Program-made: the position numbers and the translations under genes
Assembly: GCA_964503235.1 (NCBI GenBank)
Contig: CAZCZJ010000022.1
Coordinates: 1-28,964, forward strand
Origin: W425 sp964503235
Lineage (GTDB): Bacteria > Chloroflexota > Dehalococcoidia > Dehalococcoidales > RBG-16-60-22
Direction of reading: 5' to 3'
Length of the DNA: 28,964 nucleotides
Notes under the pieces: generated by a model
Database searches by the model: none
What the model was told of the DNA's origin: nothing
What the model saw: the letters and a program-made list of their open reading frames with translations, nothing else
In this document: in pieces, positions 1-8,453 of the stretch
Position numbering within the stretch: the first letter of the stretch is position 1
Layout: every line of letters begins with the position of its first letter

Positions 1-698
1 TACCGACGACGCTCCTGGCGCAGGTGGACAGCAGCATCGGCGGCAAGACGGCGGTAGACCACGGTCGACTTAAAAACATGATTGGCGCCTTCTACCAGCC
101 TCGAATTGTCGTTGCTGATGTCGATACCCTGAAAACCCTGCCCGAAGAGGAGTTTGCCAGCGGCATGGCGGAAGTCATCAAGCACGCCGCTATCCTGAGC
201 AAAGACCTGTTCGACTATATAGAGAAGAATATAGAAAAAGCCCGGTCGCTGGATACCGCCGTGCTGGAGGAGATTGTCTCCAGAAATGCGCAGCTAAAGG
301 CTAAGGTCGTCGCCAAGGATGAAAAAGAGTCCGACCTTCGGGCTGTCCTTAACTTCGGTCACACGGTCGGCCATGCCGTCGAGGCTGTTTCCGGTTTCGG
401 CTTAAAGCACGGCCAGGCGGTGGCTATCGGTATGGTAGCGGAAGCAATGATATCCAATCGTGTGGGTAAGCTTAAAGAAGCTGATGTTATCAGGCTGAAG
501 CAGGTTATTAATAAAGCCGGTCTACCCATCAATGTCCCTGCCCTTGATATTAATGAGGTAATGACGGCGATGCGGCACGATAAAAAAGTCACCGGCAATA
601 AGATAAGGTTTGTCCTGCTTAATGCCATCGGGGATGCTTACATCACTGACGATGTCAGCCCTTCCCTGGTGGAGGAGGTGTTGTTAGGTCATGGATAA
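1..698 (+). CDS. aroB: 3-dehydroquinate synthase, C-terminal part (5' end outside window)
   Basis: Cyclises DAHP to 3-dehydroquinate, the second step of the shikimate pathway, in the cytosol with NAD+ and a divalent metal. The reading frame is open from base 3 and encodes TTLLAQVDSSIGGKTAVDH, a hallmark of the family, so the gene enters from the left and its N-terminal NAD-binding part is missing. The GTG at base 24 lies inside this conserved block and is not a real start. The three expected metal ligands are visible: Glu in AEVIKHA, His in NFGHTVGHA and His in KHGQAVAIGM. The stop overlaps the aroD start by 8 bp, which suggests coupled translation in an aro operon. Seen: motifs and overlap. 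Known: family chemistry. Identity is very secure. Confidence 0.97.
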   Translation, partial: PTTLLAQVDSSIGGKTAVDHGRLKNMIGAFYQPRIVVADVDTLKTLPEEEFASGMAEVIKHAAILSKDLFDYIEKNIEKARSLDTAVLEEIVSRNAQLKAKVVAKDEKESDLRAVLNFGHTVGHAVEAVSGFGLKHGQAVAIGMVAEAMISNRVGKLKEADVIRLKQVINKAGLPINVPALDINEVMTAMRHDKKVTGNKIRFVLLNAIGDAYITDDVSPSLVEEVLLGHG

Positions 699-1347
699 TA
701 TACAACTTTGTGTAGCCATTACAAACAATGATATCGAAGCGGTGAAAAAAGTCGCTCCGCTGGTCGACCTTTTTGAAGTTCGTATCGACCTTATCGGCGA
801 AGGCTGGCAGGAGCTTGCGGGGCACCTGGCCAAGCCCTGGATAGCCTGCAATCGTAAAACAGACGAAGGCGGCAACTGGCGTGGCAGCGAAGAAGAACGT
901 ACCGGAAAGCTTTTAAAGGCCGTTGAGCTGGGCGCCAACATTGTCGATATTGAACTGAGTACCCCGGGCGTCACGGGACTGGTCAGGCAAATAAAAGGGG
1001 AAGCCGAATGCCTGCTTTCCTATCATAACCTGGAAGGAACGCCGCTTCTGGAGGAGATGAAGGATATTGTCCGCCAACAGCGGCATGCCGGTGCCGATAT
1101 CTGCAAGGTCGTGACCACCGCCCACGAATTGACGGACAATATCGCCGTTCTCGAGCTTATCCGGGAGTTTCCGGACTTGAAGGTTGTTTCCTTTGCCATG
1201 GGGTGGGCGGGACAGCTGTCCCGCGTGCTCTGTCCGCTGGCCGGGGGTTATTATACCTACGCCTCGGTCGAAGAGGGTAAAGAGTCTGCTACCGGGCAGT
1301 TACCGGCCAAGTTATTACGCGAGATATACCGGTTGGTAAAAGGATAA
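691..1347 (+). CDS. aroD: 3-dehydroquinate dehydratase, type I
   Basis: Dehydrates 3-dehydroquinate to 3-dehydroshikimate through a Schiff base. The 218-aa length fits type I enzymes; type II (AroQ) enzymes are shorter and unrelated. Visible landmarks are the N-terminal strand LFEVRIDLI, the catalytic-His block LLSYHNLEGTP and the Schiff-base lysine in ADICKVVTTA, followed by SFAMGWAGQLSRVLCPLAGG near the C-terminus, where type I enzymes bind the carboxylate. The ATG at 691 overlaps the end of aroB by 8 bp, and a GGAGGAGG-rich stretch just upstream, inside aroB, can serve as ribosome binding site. aroE follows after 31 bp. Confidence 0.96.
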   Translation: MDNIQLCVAITNNDIEAVKKVAPLVDLFEVRIDLIGEGWQELAGHLAKPWIACNRKTDEGGNWRGSEEERTGKLLKAVELGANIVDIELSTPGVTGLVRQIKGEAECLLSYHNLEGTPLLEEMKDIVRQQRHAGADICKVVTTAHELTDNIAVLELIREFPDLKVVSFAMGWAGQLSRVLCPLAGGYYTYASVEEGKESATGQLPAKLLREIYRLVKG

Positions 1348-1378
1348 TAATAATATTAAATAAGGTAGTATCAGTGAT

Positions 1379-2248
1379 ATGAATATTTCCGGTAAAACAA
1401 AAATATGCGGCTTAATCGGCGACCCCGTCGAGCATACGATGTCGCCGGTAATGCATAACGCCGCCTTTGACAAATTAAGCCTCGACTATGCCTACCTGCC
1501 TTTCCGCGTAAAACCGGAGGAATTACCCCAGGCGGTCAGCGGCCTCAAAGCCCTTAACGCTACAGGTTTTAACGTTACCATTCCGCACAAGGTCGCCGTA
1601 ATTCCGCTGCTGGATGAGCTCGACCCCCTGGCGGAGAAAATCGGCGCCGTCAATACGGTGGTGAACGATAACGGCGTGCTCAAGGGCTATAACACCGATG
1701 CCTCCGGCTTCTTACAGGCATTGCTGGAACGCGAGGTGGAGCCGAAAAGTATGAATATCGTCCTGCTGGGTGCCGGCGGTGCCGCGCGCGCTATCGCCTA
1801 CATCCTATCCGAATGGAACGCACGCCTTACCATCCTGAACCGCCGCGAGGAACTCGACTGGGCCAAGGCGATTGCTGCCAATATCCGGAAAGACCTCGGG
1901 AAAGATATCGAAGTCTTCGAGCTTCTTCCCGCCCATCTGGCGGCGGCTCTGGAACCAGCCGATATTCTGGTCAATGCCACCAGCGTCGGCATGAGCCCGA
2001 ACAGCGGTATCAGTCCCGTTCCGGCACAGTTAATGAAGTCGGGGCTGGTAGTCGTTGACATCGTTTATAATCCCGTCAGGACAAAATTACTGCAGGATGC
2101 CGCGGCGGCCGGTGCCGTGACTGTCGAGGGACTTGATATGCTGGTCTGGCAGGGTGCCCTGGCTTTCGAAAAATGGACGGGTAAAAAACCTCCCTTCGAT
2201 TTGATGAAAGAGGTTGCTCTCAGCGAGCTGGAGAAAAATGAAAAGTAG
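1379..2248 (+). CDS. aroE: shikimate dehydrogenase (NADPH)
   Basis: Reduces 3-dehydroshikimate to shikimate with NADPH. The 289-aa product has both expected domains. The N-terminal substrate domain carries GDPVEHTMSPVMHNAAF and NVTIPHK, whose lysine is the usual catalytic residue. The C-terminal Rossmann domain carries GAGGAARAI, then LNRREE, where NADP-dependent enzymes recognise the phosphate. VNATSVGM and the GLDMLVWQGALAFEKWTG segment are also typical. It starts at the first ATG after aroD and overlaps aroK by 11 bp. Nothing appears truncated. Confidence 0.96.
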   Translation: MNISGKTKICGLIGDPVEHTMSPVMHNAAFDKLSLDYAYLPFRVKPEELPQAVSGLKALNATGFNVTIPHKVAVIPLLDELDPLAEKIGAVNTVVNDNGVLKGYNTDASGFLQALLEREVEPKSMNIVLLGAGGAARAIAYILSEWNARLTILNRREELDWAKAIAANIRKDLGKDIEVFELLPAHLAAALEPADILVNATSVGMSPNSGISPVPAQLMKSGLVVVDIVYNPVRTKLLQDAAAAGAVTVEGLDMLVWQGALAFEKWTGKKPPFDLMKEVALSELEKNEK

Positions 2249-2768
2249 CATCGCTTTAATAGGTTTCATGGCGACGGGTAAAACGGCGGTGGGTAAAGCC
2301 CTAGCGGAACGACTGGGCAAGGAGTTCGTCGAGACGGATGCCCTGATTGAAAAGAAAGCTGGCAAGTCCATTCCCGAAATATTCAGCCGGGACGGTGAGA
2401 TAGCTTTTCGCGAGCTTGAGATTGAAATTATCAAGGAAATCGCCACGAAACATAATGCCGTTATCGCCTGCGGCGGCGGTATCGTCCTCAATAAAATAAA
2501 TGTTGACCGCCTGGCGAAAAAATGTATTATAATAAATCTTAAAGCGTCCCCGTCGGTGATAGATATGCGGATGTCCGGTGATAAAGATAACCGGCCTCTC
2601 CTCGCTGTGACCGACCGCCTGGCCCAGATAAAAGAGCTTCAAGATTATCGGCGGCCTTATTATCAGCGGGCGGCCGACTTTGAGATAAATACATCACGGT
2701 TAAATATTAAGGGAGTCGTTAATAAAATAATAGAGAAGTTGAAAGATTATGCAGATTACGGTAAATAA
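2238..2768 (+). CDS. aroK: shikimate kinase
   Basis: Phosphorylates shikimate at the 3-hydroxyl with ATP. The chosen ATG at 2238 gives a 176-aa protein that begins MKSSIALIGFMATGKTAVG, with the P-loop right after the first strand as usual for the family. An upstream in-frame start at 2214 would only add eight residues read inside aroE. Other landmarks are the shikimate-binding ETDALIE and ARG-containing AFRELE segments, the ACGGGIVL loop (Walker B-like GGG) and the lid arginine in KDNRPLL. It overlaps aroE by 11 bp and aroA by 20 bp, so the three are very likely translated as a coupled unit. Confidence 0.95.
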   Translation: MKSSIALIGFMATGKTAVGKALAERLGKEFVETDALIEKKAGKSIPEIFSRDGEIAFRELEIEIIKEIATKHNAVIACGGGIVLNKINVDRLAKKCIIINLKASPSVIDMRMSGDKDNRPLLAVTDRLAQIKELQDYRRPYYQRAADFEINTSRLNIKGVVNKIIEKLKDYADYGK

Positions 2769-4089
2769 AAGCGATTTAAAAGGAAGCGTTAAAGTACCTT
2801 CGTCTAAAAGCCAGACGATACGGGCTTTGATGTGCGCCGCCCTGTCTAATGGTGAGAGCGTGCTGGAGAATCCCTTGGTATGTGAAGATACCGAAGCAAC
2901 TGCCGATGTTCTGGGACAGGTGGGGATTGACATCCAGCGGGGAGATGGTTCATGGCGGGTCAGGGGTGGTACTTTCCGCGCGCCGTCGGAGGACTTATAC
3001 TGCGGCGAATCGGCAACTACCCTGAGGTTCATGACGGCAATCTGTTCTATTATTCCCGGTAGATGCCGCTTGGTGGGGGGCCCCTCTCTTTCCAAACGGC
3101 CGGTCAGGTCGCTGGTAGAGGCATTAGCCAGGCTGGGGGTCACCTGCTCGCTCGAGGGCAAGACCACGCCCCCGGTAACCGTGGAGGGCGGCACCCTTTT
3201 AGGCGGAGCAACCGAATTGCCGGGGAATATCAGTTCCCAGTTCATTTCGGCGCTGCTGCTGGTAGCCCCTTTTGCCCAGCAGGAAGTACAAATCAGGTTG
3301 ACTTCACAATTAACCTCCCGTCCCTATCTCCTCATGACGACCAGGTGCCTCAAGAAGTTCGGCATCAATGTGAGCACTTCTTTTGATAAATATGTTGTCC
3401 CCAGGCAGACCTACCAGCCTGCGCATTTTCCCGTGGAAGGCGATTGGTCTTCGGCTTCTTATTTCCTGGCGATGGGGGCTTTATCCGAAGGAATTGAGGT
3501 TGAAAATATCACCACCGCCAGTGTCCAGGGCGACCGGGTGATTCTGGACGTTTTAAGGAATATGGGGGTAAAGGTCAGGGTTGCCGGAAACACTGCTTCC
3601 GTGAACAAGGGTGGCCTGAAGGCAGTCCATGCCGACCTTTCCGACTGTATTGACCTGCTGCCGACGGTAGCCATCCTGGCGGCTTTAGCCGAGGGTACCA
3701 GTGAGTTCACCGGCATCGAGAGGGCCAGGATTAAGGAGTCGGACCGGGTAGCTGCGGTAAAAGAAGGACTGGAAAAAGTAGGCGTAAAGGTGCGTGAAGA
3801 AAGGAATCGGATTACTATTACAGGTATGGCAACGAAGCAGCCGACCGATGAAGAAAAAGAAGAATCCGGGGAGGACGACGAAAACAAGACCAAAGAAACC
3901 GCCGAGGAGAAGCGTGCACCGGTTACTATTAATAGCTATAAAGACCATCGCATTGCCATGGCTTTCGCGATACTCGGTTGCGCCCGGGGTGATATCACCA
4001 TCACTGACGCCGAATGTGTCGCCAAGACGTATCCCGGTTTCTGGGAATCGCTGAAAAATATCGGCGGTAAGGTGGAGACACATGAGTAA
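2749..4089 (+). CDS. aroA: EPSP synthase (3-phosphoshikimate 1-carboxyvinyltransferase) with acidic insert
   Basis: Condenses shikimate-3-phosphate with PEP. The 446-aa protein shows the N-terminal KVPSSKSQTIRAL block (Lys/Ser/Arg substrate contacts), YCGESATTLRF (counterpart of the NAGTAMR loop), GNISSQFISALLL, the ARIKESDR motif and YKDHRIAMAF near the C-terminus. The CGESATTLR form resembles the archaeal-like variants rather than the E. coli loop. An unusual Glu/Lys-rich hydrophilic stretch at about residues 365-389 (PTDEEKEESGEDDENKTK and onward) interrupts the normally short link between the I-T-G strand and the DHR motif. The start ATG overlaps aroK by 20 bp, and the stop overlaps aroC by 8 bp. 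Confidence 0.95.
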   Translation: MQITVNKSDLKGSVKVPSSKSQTIRALMCAALSNGESVLENPLVCEDTEATADVLGQVGIDIQRGDGSWRVRGGTFRAPSEDLYCGESATTLRFMTAICSIIPGRCRLVGGPSLSKRPVRSLVEALARLGVTCSLEGKTTPPVTVEGGTLLGGATELPGNISSQFISALLLVAPFAQQEVQIRLTSQLTSRPYLLMTTRCLKKFGINVSTSFDKYVVPRQTYQPAHFPVEGDWSSASYFLAMGALSEGIEVENITTASVQGDRVILDVLRNMGVKVRVAGNTASVNKGGLKAVHADLSDCIDLLPTVAILAALAEGTSEFTGIERARIKESDRVAAVKEGLEKVGVKVREERNRITITGMATKQPTDEEKEESGEDDENKTKETAEEKRAPVTINSYKDHRIAMAFAILGCARGDITITDAECVAKTYPGFWESLKNIGGKVETHE

Positions 4090-5173
4090 CAGCATTGGTA
4101 AATTATTCACCGTAACCAGTTACGGCGAGAGCCACGGTAAATGTATCGGCGTTATCGTTGACGGTTGTCCCGCCGGACTGGCTATCGCCGAAACCGATAT
4201 CCAGAATGAGGTAGATAAAAGACGTCCCGGCGAAAGTCCGGCAGCTACGGACCGACGTGAAAAGGACAGGGTGGAAATCCTGTCGGGTATCAGCAGTGGA
4301 CTCACCACCGGCGCTCCCGTTTGCCTGCTGATACGCAATGAAGATATCGACGACAGCGATTACGAAAAAATCCGGTACAAGCTGCGTCCGGGCCACGCCG
4401 ACTATACCGCCCATGTTAAGTACGGCGGTTACCACGACTGGCGGGGTGGGGGCAGGTTTTCCGGTCGGATTACCGCTGGCTTTGTCATGGCTGGCGCCGT
4501 GGCTAAGAAAGCCTTGAGTACCATCGGCGCCGAGATTATCGCCCATACCGTGGAAATCGGCGGTATTGCCGCCAGGGCCGTTGACTTGGCTGAAATAATG
4601 AAAAATTCCTTAATAGACCCTCTCCACTGCGCTGATTCGGCAGCCTCGCAAAGGATGACCGAGCTTATCGCAAAAGTGAAGGAAGAAGGTGACAGTCTCG
4701 GTGGTATTATCGAGGGTATCGCCGTTAACGTACCCATAGGCCTCGGTGAGCCGGTCTTCGATAACCTGGACGGTGAGCTTGCCAAAGCGCTGCTGTCTAT
4801 CCCGGCCGTAAAAGGCGTCGAGTTCGGCGCCGGTTTCTCCGCGGCGCGCCTGAAGGGCTCGCAGAACAACGACCCCTTCCGCGTTGAAGGAGGAAGAGTC
4901 ATCACGACCACCAATAACTCCGGTGGTATCAATGGCGGGATAAGCAACGGTATGCCGCTGGTGGTCAGGGTTGCCGTCAAGCCTACTTCATCAATTGCCA
5001 TCGAGCAGGAATCCGTGGATATTAGTACAATGGAAAATACGACCATAACCGTCGGTGGCCGGCATGATGTCTGCATCGTGCCCAGAGCCGTCGTCGTCGT
5101 GGAAGCGATGATGGCGGTAACGCTGTGTGATTTTGCCATGAGGGCGGGAATTATCCCGAGGGTGATAAAATGA
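4082..5173 (+). CDS. aroC: chorismate synthase
   Basis: Converts EPSP to chorismate using reduced FMN, the last step of the common pathway. The 363-aa length is typical. The family signatures are visible: SYGESHGKCIGVIVDGCPAG at the N-terminus, RRPGES, the LRPGHADYTAHVKYG block, RGGGRFSGRITAGFV and the C-terminal GRHDVCIVPRAVVVVEAM. The ATG at 4082 overlaps aroA by 8 bp, and the stop overlaps the pheA start in an ATGA arrangement, so translation is probably coupled on both sides. Confidence 0.97.
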   Translation: MSNSIGKLFTVTSYGESHGKCIGVIVDGCPAGLAIAETDIQNEVDKRRPGESPAATDRREKDRVEILSGISSGLTTGAPVCLLIRNEDIDDSDYEKIRYKLRPGHADYTAHVKYGGYHDWRGGGRFSGRITAGFVMAGAVAKKALSTIGAEIIAHTVEIGGIAARAVDLAEIMKNSLIDPLHCADSAASQRMTELIAKVKEEGDSLGGIIEGIAVNVPIGLGEPVFDNLDGELAKALLSIPAVKGVEFGAGFSAARLKGSQNNDPFRVEGGRVITTTNNSGGINGGISNGMPLVVRVAVKPTSSIAIEQESVDISTMENTTITVGGRHDVCIVPRAVVVVEAMMAVTLCDFAMRAGIIPRVIK

Positions 5174-6237
5174 ACCTGGACGATTTAAGGAAGAAAATCG
5201 ACGAAATAGATAACCGCATCGTTGAGCTCATCAGCGAAAGAATCCGGGTAGCCGAGGATATCGGGCAGGACAAGAAGGAGAAGAATAAGCTCATCGAAGA
5301 CCGGGAGAGAGAGCGCCGGGTGCTGAAACACGTCAGGGAACTGGCGCGTGATAATAACATCAGTCCCAACGATATCGAGGGGATTTACCGGCAGATAATC
5401 GAAGTCAGCAAAAAAATACAGTCGGTGAAGGTCGCCTTCCAGGGCGAGCCGGGGGCCTACACCGAAGAGGCCGCTTTCTGGTTCTTCGGCAAACTGACCG
5501 AAGGTTATCCCTGTAATACCCTCGATGAGGTCTTCGAGACTGTCGAAGTGGGCGACGTGCCCTTTGCCGCCGTCCCGGTAGAAAACTCGCTCGAAGGCAG
5601 TATTACCCGGGCTTACGACCTCCTCCTCGATTCGCCCCTGATGATATGCGGCGAGACGGAGCTTCGTATCAGCCATTGCCTTATCGGCGGTCCCGGGGCG
5701 ACGCTGGATAGCATTAAGAAGGTCTATTCCCACCCGCAGGCTCTCGGCCAGTGCCGTAATTTCTTGAGCCATCTCGATTGCGAGTTAATTCCCGAGTCCG
5801 ATACTGCCGGCAGCGTCAGGATGATTAAGGAGCAGAACCTGAGCGACAGCGCCGCTATTGCCAGCGCCCGTGCCGCCGAGATATACGGCATGAAGGTAAT
5901 CGCCAAAGAAATCGAGGACAACCCGCATAACTATACGCGCTTTTTCATCCTCTCCAAGGAAGACGCCGCGCCTACCGGCAACGATAAGACATCTATCGTG
6001 TTTTCCTTGAAGCATAGACCGGGGGCGCTCTACGACTGCCTCAAGGAGTTCGCCGCCAGCAATATTAACCTCACCAAGCTGGAGTCCCGCCCGACGCGCC
6101 ATCAGCCGTGGGAATATAACTTCTACATGGATATCTCCGGGCACCACCAGGACGCAGAAATCCAGGCTGCCCTGCAAAAGCTTGACGAATTATCCATTTT
6201 CATCAAGGTCCTGGGCTCTTACCCCCGGATGAAATGA
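5170..6237 (+). CDS. pheA: bifunctional chorismate mutase / prephenate dehydratase
   Basis: P-protein of phenylalanine synthesis. Residues 1 to about 85 form an AroQ-type chorismate mutase helix bundle (LDDLRKKIDEIDNRIVELIS and onward, with the usual Arg/Lys/Asp pattern). About 95-270 is the prephenate dehydratase domain (QGEPGAYTEEA, VPVENSLEGS, HPQALGQC, NYTRFFIL). About 280-355 is an ACT domain (HRPGALYDCL, KLESRPTR), which in this family binds phenylalanine for feedback inhibition. The Thr-Arg-Phe of TRFFIL matches the catalytic motif. It overlaps aroC by 4 bp. All three modules are intact. Confidence 0.96.
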   Translation: MNLDDLRKKIDEIDNRIVELISERIRVAEDIGQDKKEKNKLIEDRERERRVLKHVRELARDNNISPNDIEGIYRQIIEVSKKIQSVKVAFQGEPGAYTEEAAFWFFGKLTEGYPCNTLDEVFETVEVGDVPFAAVPVENSLEGSITRAYDLLLDSPLMICGETELRISHCLIGGPGATLDSIKKVYSHPQALGQCRNFLSHLDCELIPESDTAGSVRMIKEQNLSDSAAIASARAAEIYGMKVIAKEIEDNPHNYTRFFILSKEDAAPTGNDKTSIVFSLKHRPGALYDCLKEFAASNINLTKLESRPTRHQPWEYNFYMDISGHHQDAEIQAALQKLDELSIFIKVLGSYPRMK

Positions 6238-6285
6238 TTCTCCGTTTATTACATTCTTTATCATAATAACAGGCTTCAGAGTGAT

Positions 6286-7173
6286 ATGAAGACTACAGAA
6301 AAACGTGTCGCCATCATCGGTGGTGCCGGCAAGATGGGACGCTGGCTGTCCCGCTTTCTGCTGGAAGATGATTTTAAGGTTGTCATCGCCGATGCGGATG
6401 AAAAAAGTCTTGCGGATGCCGGTCGCCGACTCGGTGTCGGTATTGCCGGGAATAATGTCGAGGCTCTTCGGAGCGCCGACTATATTCTGCTTTGCGTACC
6501 CGTGGAAAACATCGAAGAGGTTCTTAAAGAGATAGGTATCAACGTACAATCTGACCAGGCGGTTATCGATATCACCTCCACCAAAGAACGCCCCGTCGAA
6601 CTTATGCACCGTTATATCGGGAATAGTCGGGTACTCGGCGCCCATCCGCTCTTCGGGCCGGGAGCTGGCAGCATCGCCAATAAGAACGTTGTCCTTACCC
6701 CCACCGATGATAAAGAAGCGGCGTTAGCTGACAAAATCACCGGTTACCTCGAGGCTAAGGGTGCCCGGGTCAGCCGGATGTCGCCGCAGGAGCACGATGA
6801 GACGATGAGCCTCGTCCTCGGACTGTCTCACTTCATCGCGCTGGTCGCTGCCGATACTCTCCTCAGTTCCGGTGAAATCAGACCAATGGAGACCTCGGGG
6901 AGCTCTACCTACAAAGTGCTGTTAACGCTTATCGAGAGTGTCCTCTCGGAAGACCCCGAGCTTTACGCGTCTTTACAGATGAGCCTGCCCAAAGTAACCC
7001 ATTTCGAGGAGCTGTTCCGCGGCAAGACGGCGGAATGGGCTGACCTTGTGGCGGGGAAGAACCGTCGGGAATTTGCGGAGAGGATGAAAGCCCTTAAAAG
7101 TAAGCTTCAAAAAGTTGCTCCCGACTTCGTAAAGTCCTACGAAAAGATGTACCGGATAGTGGAAGGGCTATAG
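6286..7173 (+). CDS. tyrA: prephenate dehydrogenase
   Basis: Oxidatively decarboxylates prephenate on the way to tyrosine. The 295-aa protein opens with a Rossmann fold, VAIIGGAGKMGRWLSRFL, followed by the acidic end of strand 2, VIADAD, which favours NAD. HPLFGPGAG and EHDETMSLVLGLSHFIAL are typical TyrA landmarks, the second holding the catalytic His. No chorismate mutase domain is fused here, consistent with that activity sitting in PheA just upstream. A C-terminal helical dimerisation domain follows. No ACT domain is seen, so feedback control is not evident. A 48-bp AT-rich gap separates it from pheA; no hairpin or clear promoter is seen there. Confidence 0.94.
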   Translation: MKTTEKRVAIIGGAGKMGRWLSRFLLEDDFKVVIADADEKSLADAGRRLGVGIAGNNVEALRSADYILLCVPVENIEEVLKEIGINVQSDQAVIDITSTKERPVELMHRYIGNSRVLGAHPLFGPGAGSIANKNVVLTPTDDKEAALADKITGYLEAKGARVSRMSPQEHDETMSLVLGLSHFIALVAADTLLSSGEIRPMETSGSSTYKVLLTLIESVLSEDPELYASLQMSLPKVTHFEELFRGKTAEWADLVAGKNRREFAERMKALKSKLQKVAPDFVKSYEKMYRIVEGL

Positions 7174-7229
7174 CTCTCTAATATTATCTGTAACCTTTTT
7201 ATGTTTTTCTCCCACTATATAGTATAAAG

Positions 7230-8447
7230 ATGTTGGCAGGTGCTCTTTTGCAGGAAAAAACGGATGTAGAACTGGTGGCGCTGGTACGCCGGGGTGATAA
7301 GGATGCCTTCGGTATTCTCACGCAGCGGTACCATACGCTTGCCAGGCGCCTGGCGATGCGATTGGTCGCCCGGGACGACTTAGCGCAGGACCTGGCCCAG
7401 GAGGCTATGCTGCAGGCTTATCTCTCCCTCGACCGACTGCGTGACCCGGCCAAGTTTAAATCATGGCTGTATGGTATTGTCTTGAACGTTTGCCGCAGCC
7501 ACCTTCGGGACCGGGAAATAACTTTCTTCTCTCTGGAAGCCATGATGGGCGGTCTGCAATTATTTGCCGTACCCCTTATCGATGTACCCCTTTCCCCGGA
7601 GAAAATCACCGAGGAGCGTGAGTTGCATGAAATCGTTCTGGACGCCGTCAATACGCTCCCTCCCCGGGACAGGGACGCCACGCTCCTGTTCTATTATGCT
7701 CAGCTGAGCCTGCGGGAAATTGCGGCGGTGCAGGGCATATCCCTGGGTGCCGTTAAGGTTCGCCTCCACCGCGCCCGCCAGCGTCTTAAGGATAAACTGC
7801 TGTTGCAGCACCCGGAAATTTTACCGGGTGAAAGAAGGAGGAAGAAAATGGTTAAGGTCACTATTGCTGATGTGATTCATGTGGAACAAAAGGAAGTCCA
7901 GGGACCGCCGGCCAGTCCTTATGTAATTGTGCTTTATGACGAAGCCGGCAGACGCCTGATGCCAATATGGATAGGTCCCAACGAAGGAGAGTGTATTGCC
8001 ATAGGCTTAAGTGATTTTGCCACGCCGCGACCGTTGACGTACAACTTTTTCACCAGCCTGCTTCAGGGTATCAATACCCGGCTGGCCGAGGTACGTGTTG
8101 TCGCATTGAAAAAAGACACCTACTATGCGGTCGTTAAAATGCGTTGCGGCAAGAAGACGAGTGAAATTGACGCGCGCCCGAGTGATGCCATTGCGCTCGC
8201 GGTCCTCAACGATGCTCCTATCTTTGTCGCCGAAGAAGTACTCGAAGCCACCGGGTTAAAAATCCCGAAGACAGTCAAAGGCCAACCGAACCGCCAGGGG
8301 GTGGGAAAAATCATCAACAGGATAGGAGAACGGTACCGTCAATATCAGTCCCGGTTGAGTCAAGACATGAAAAAATACCATGAGATGTCTCAAGAAGATA
8401 GGGCTAGAAGAAATGAGGAGTTTATAGCCTCAATTTTTAGTAAATAG
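7230..8447 (+). CDS. ECF-like sigma factor fused to bifunctional nuclease (BFN/DUF151) domain
   Basis: A 405-aa two-part protein. Residues about 24-95 look like sigma region 2 (ALV-RRGDKDAF start, then DLAQDLAQEAMLQAY and FKSWLYGIVLNVCRSHLRD). About 138-192 is region 4 with a helix-turn-helix (LPPRDRDATLLFYY, LSLREIAAVQGISLGAVKVRLHRAR; read as separate blocks). From residue 207 follows a BFN domain (YVIVLYDEAGRRLMPIWIG, ARPSDAIALAVL), then a basic helical tail. BFN proteins are reported to have DNase/RNase activity in some relatives; its role here is unknown. No good ribosome binding site precedes the ATG at 7230, and TTG at 7248 is an alternative. No anti-sigma gene is adjacent. Fusion is read directly from one open frame. 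Confidence 0.88.
   Translation: MLAGALLQEKTDVELVALVRRGDKDAFGILTQRYHTLARRLAMRLVARDDLAQDLAQEAMLQAYLSLDRLRDPAKFKSWLYGIVLNVCRSHLRDREITFFSLEAMMGGLQLFAVPLIDVPLSPEKITEERELHEIVLDAVNTLPPRDRDATLLFYYAQLSLREIAAVQGISLGAVKVRLHRARQRLKDKLLLQHPEILPGERRRKKMVKVTIADVIHVEQKEVQGPPASPYVIVLYDEAGRRLMPIWIGPNEGECIAIGLSDFATPRPLTYNFFTSLLQGINTRLAEVRVVALKKDTYYAVVKMRCGKKTSEIDARPSDAIALAVLNDAPIFVAEEVLEATGLKIPKTVKGQPNRQGVGKIINRIGERYRQYQSRLSQDMKKYHEMSQEDRARRNEEFIASIFSK
7835..7850 (+). promoter_or_regulatory. internal ribosome binding site and ATG before the BFN domain
   Basis: AAGGAGG at 7835-7841 stands six bases before an in-frame ATG at 7848, exactly where the sigma part ends (residue 207 of the fusion, reading MVKVTIADV). 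This is a better initiation site than the one at the annotated gene start. It would give a free BFN protein of 199 residues. Seen: motif and spacing. Inferred: use in the cell. It could also be a relic of two genes that fused. Confidence 0.6.
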
Positions 8448-8453
8448 ACGGAT

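Noticed and set aside
3063..3386. 107-aa plus-strand frame inside aroA
   Set aside because: Lies wholly in another frame of a well-supported EPSP synthase and has shadow-type composition.
691..7173. Overlapping order of the aro genes as a novelty
   Set aside because: Compact aro operons with coupled frames are common; described as annotation only.
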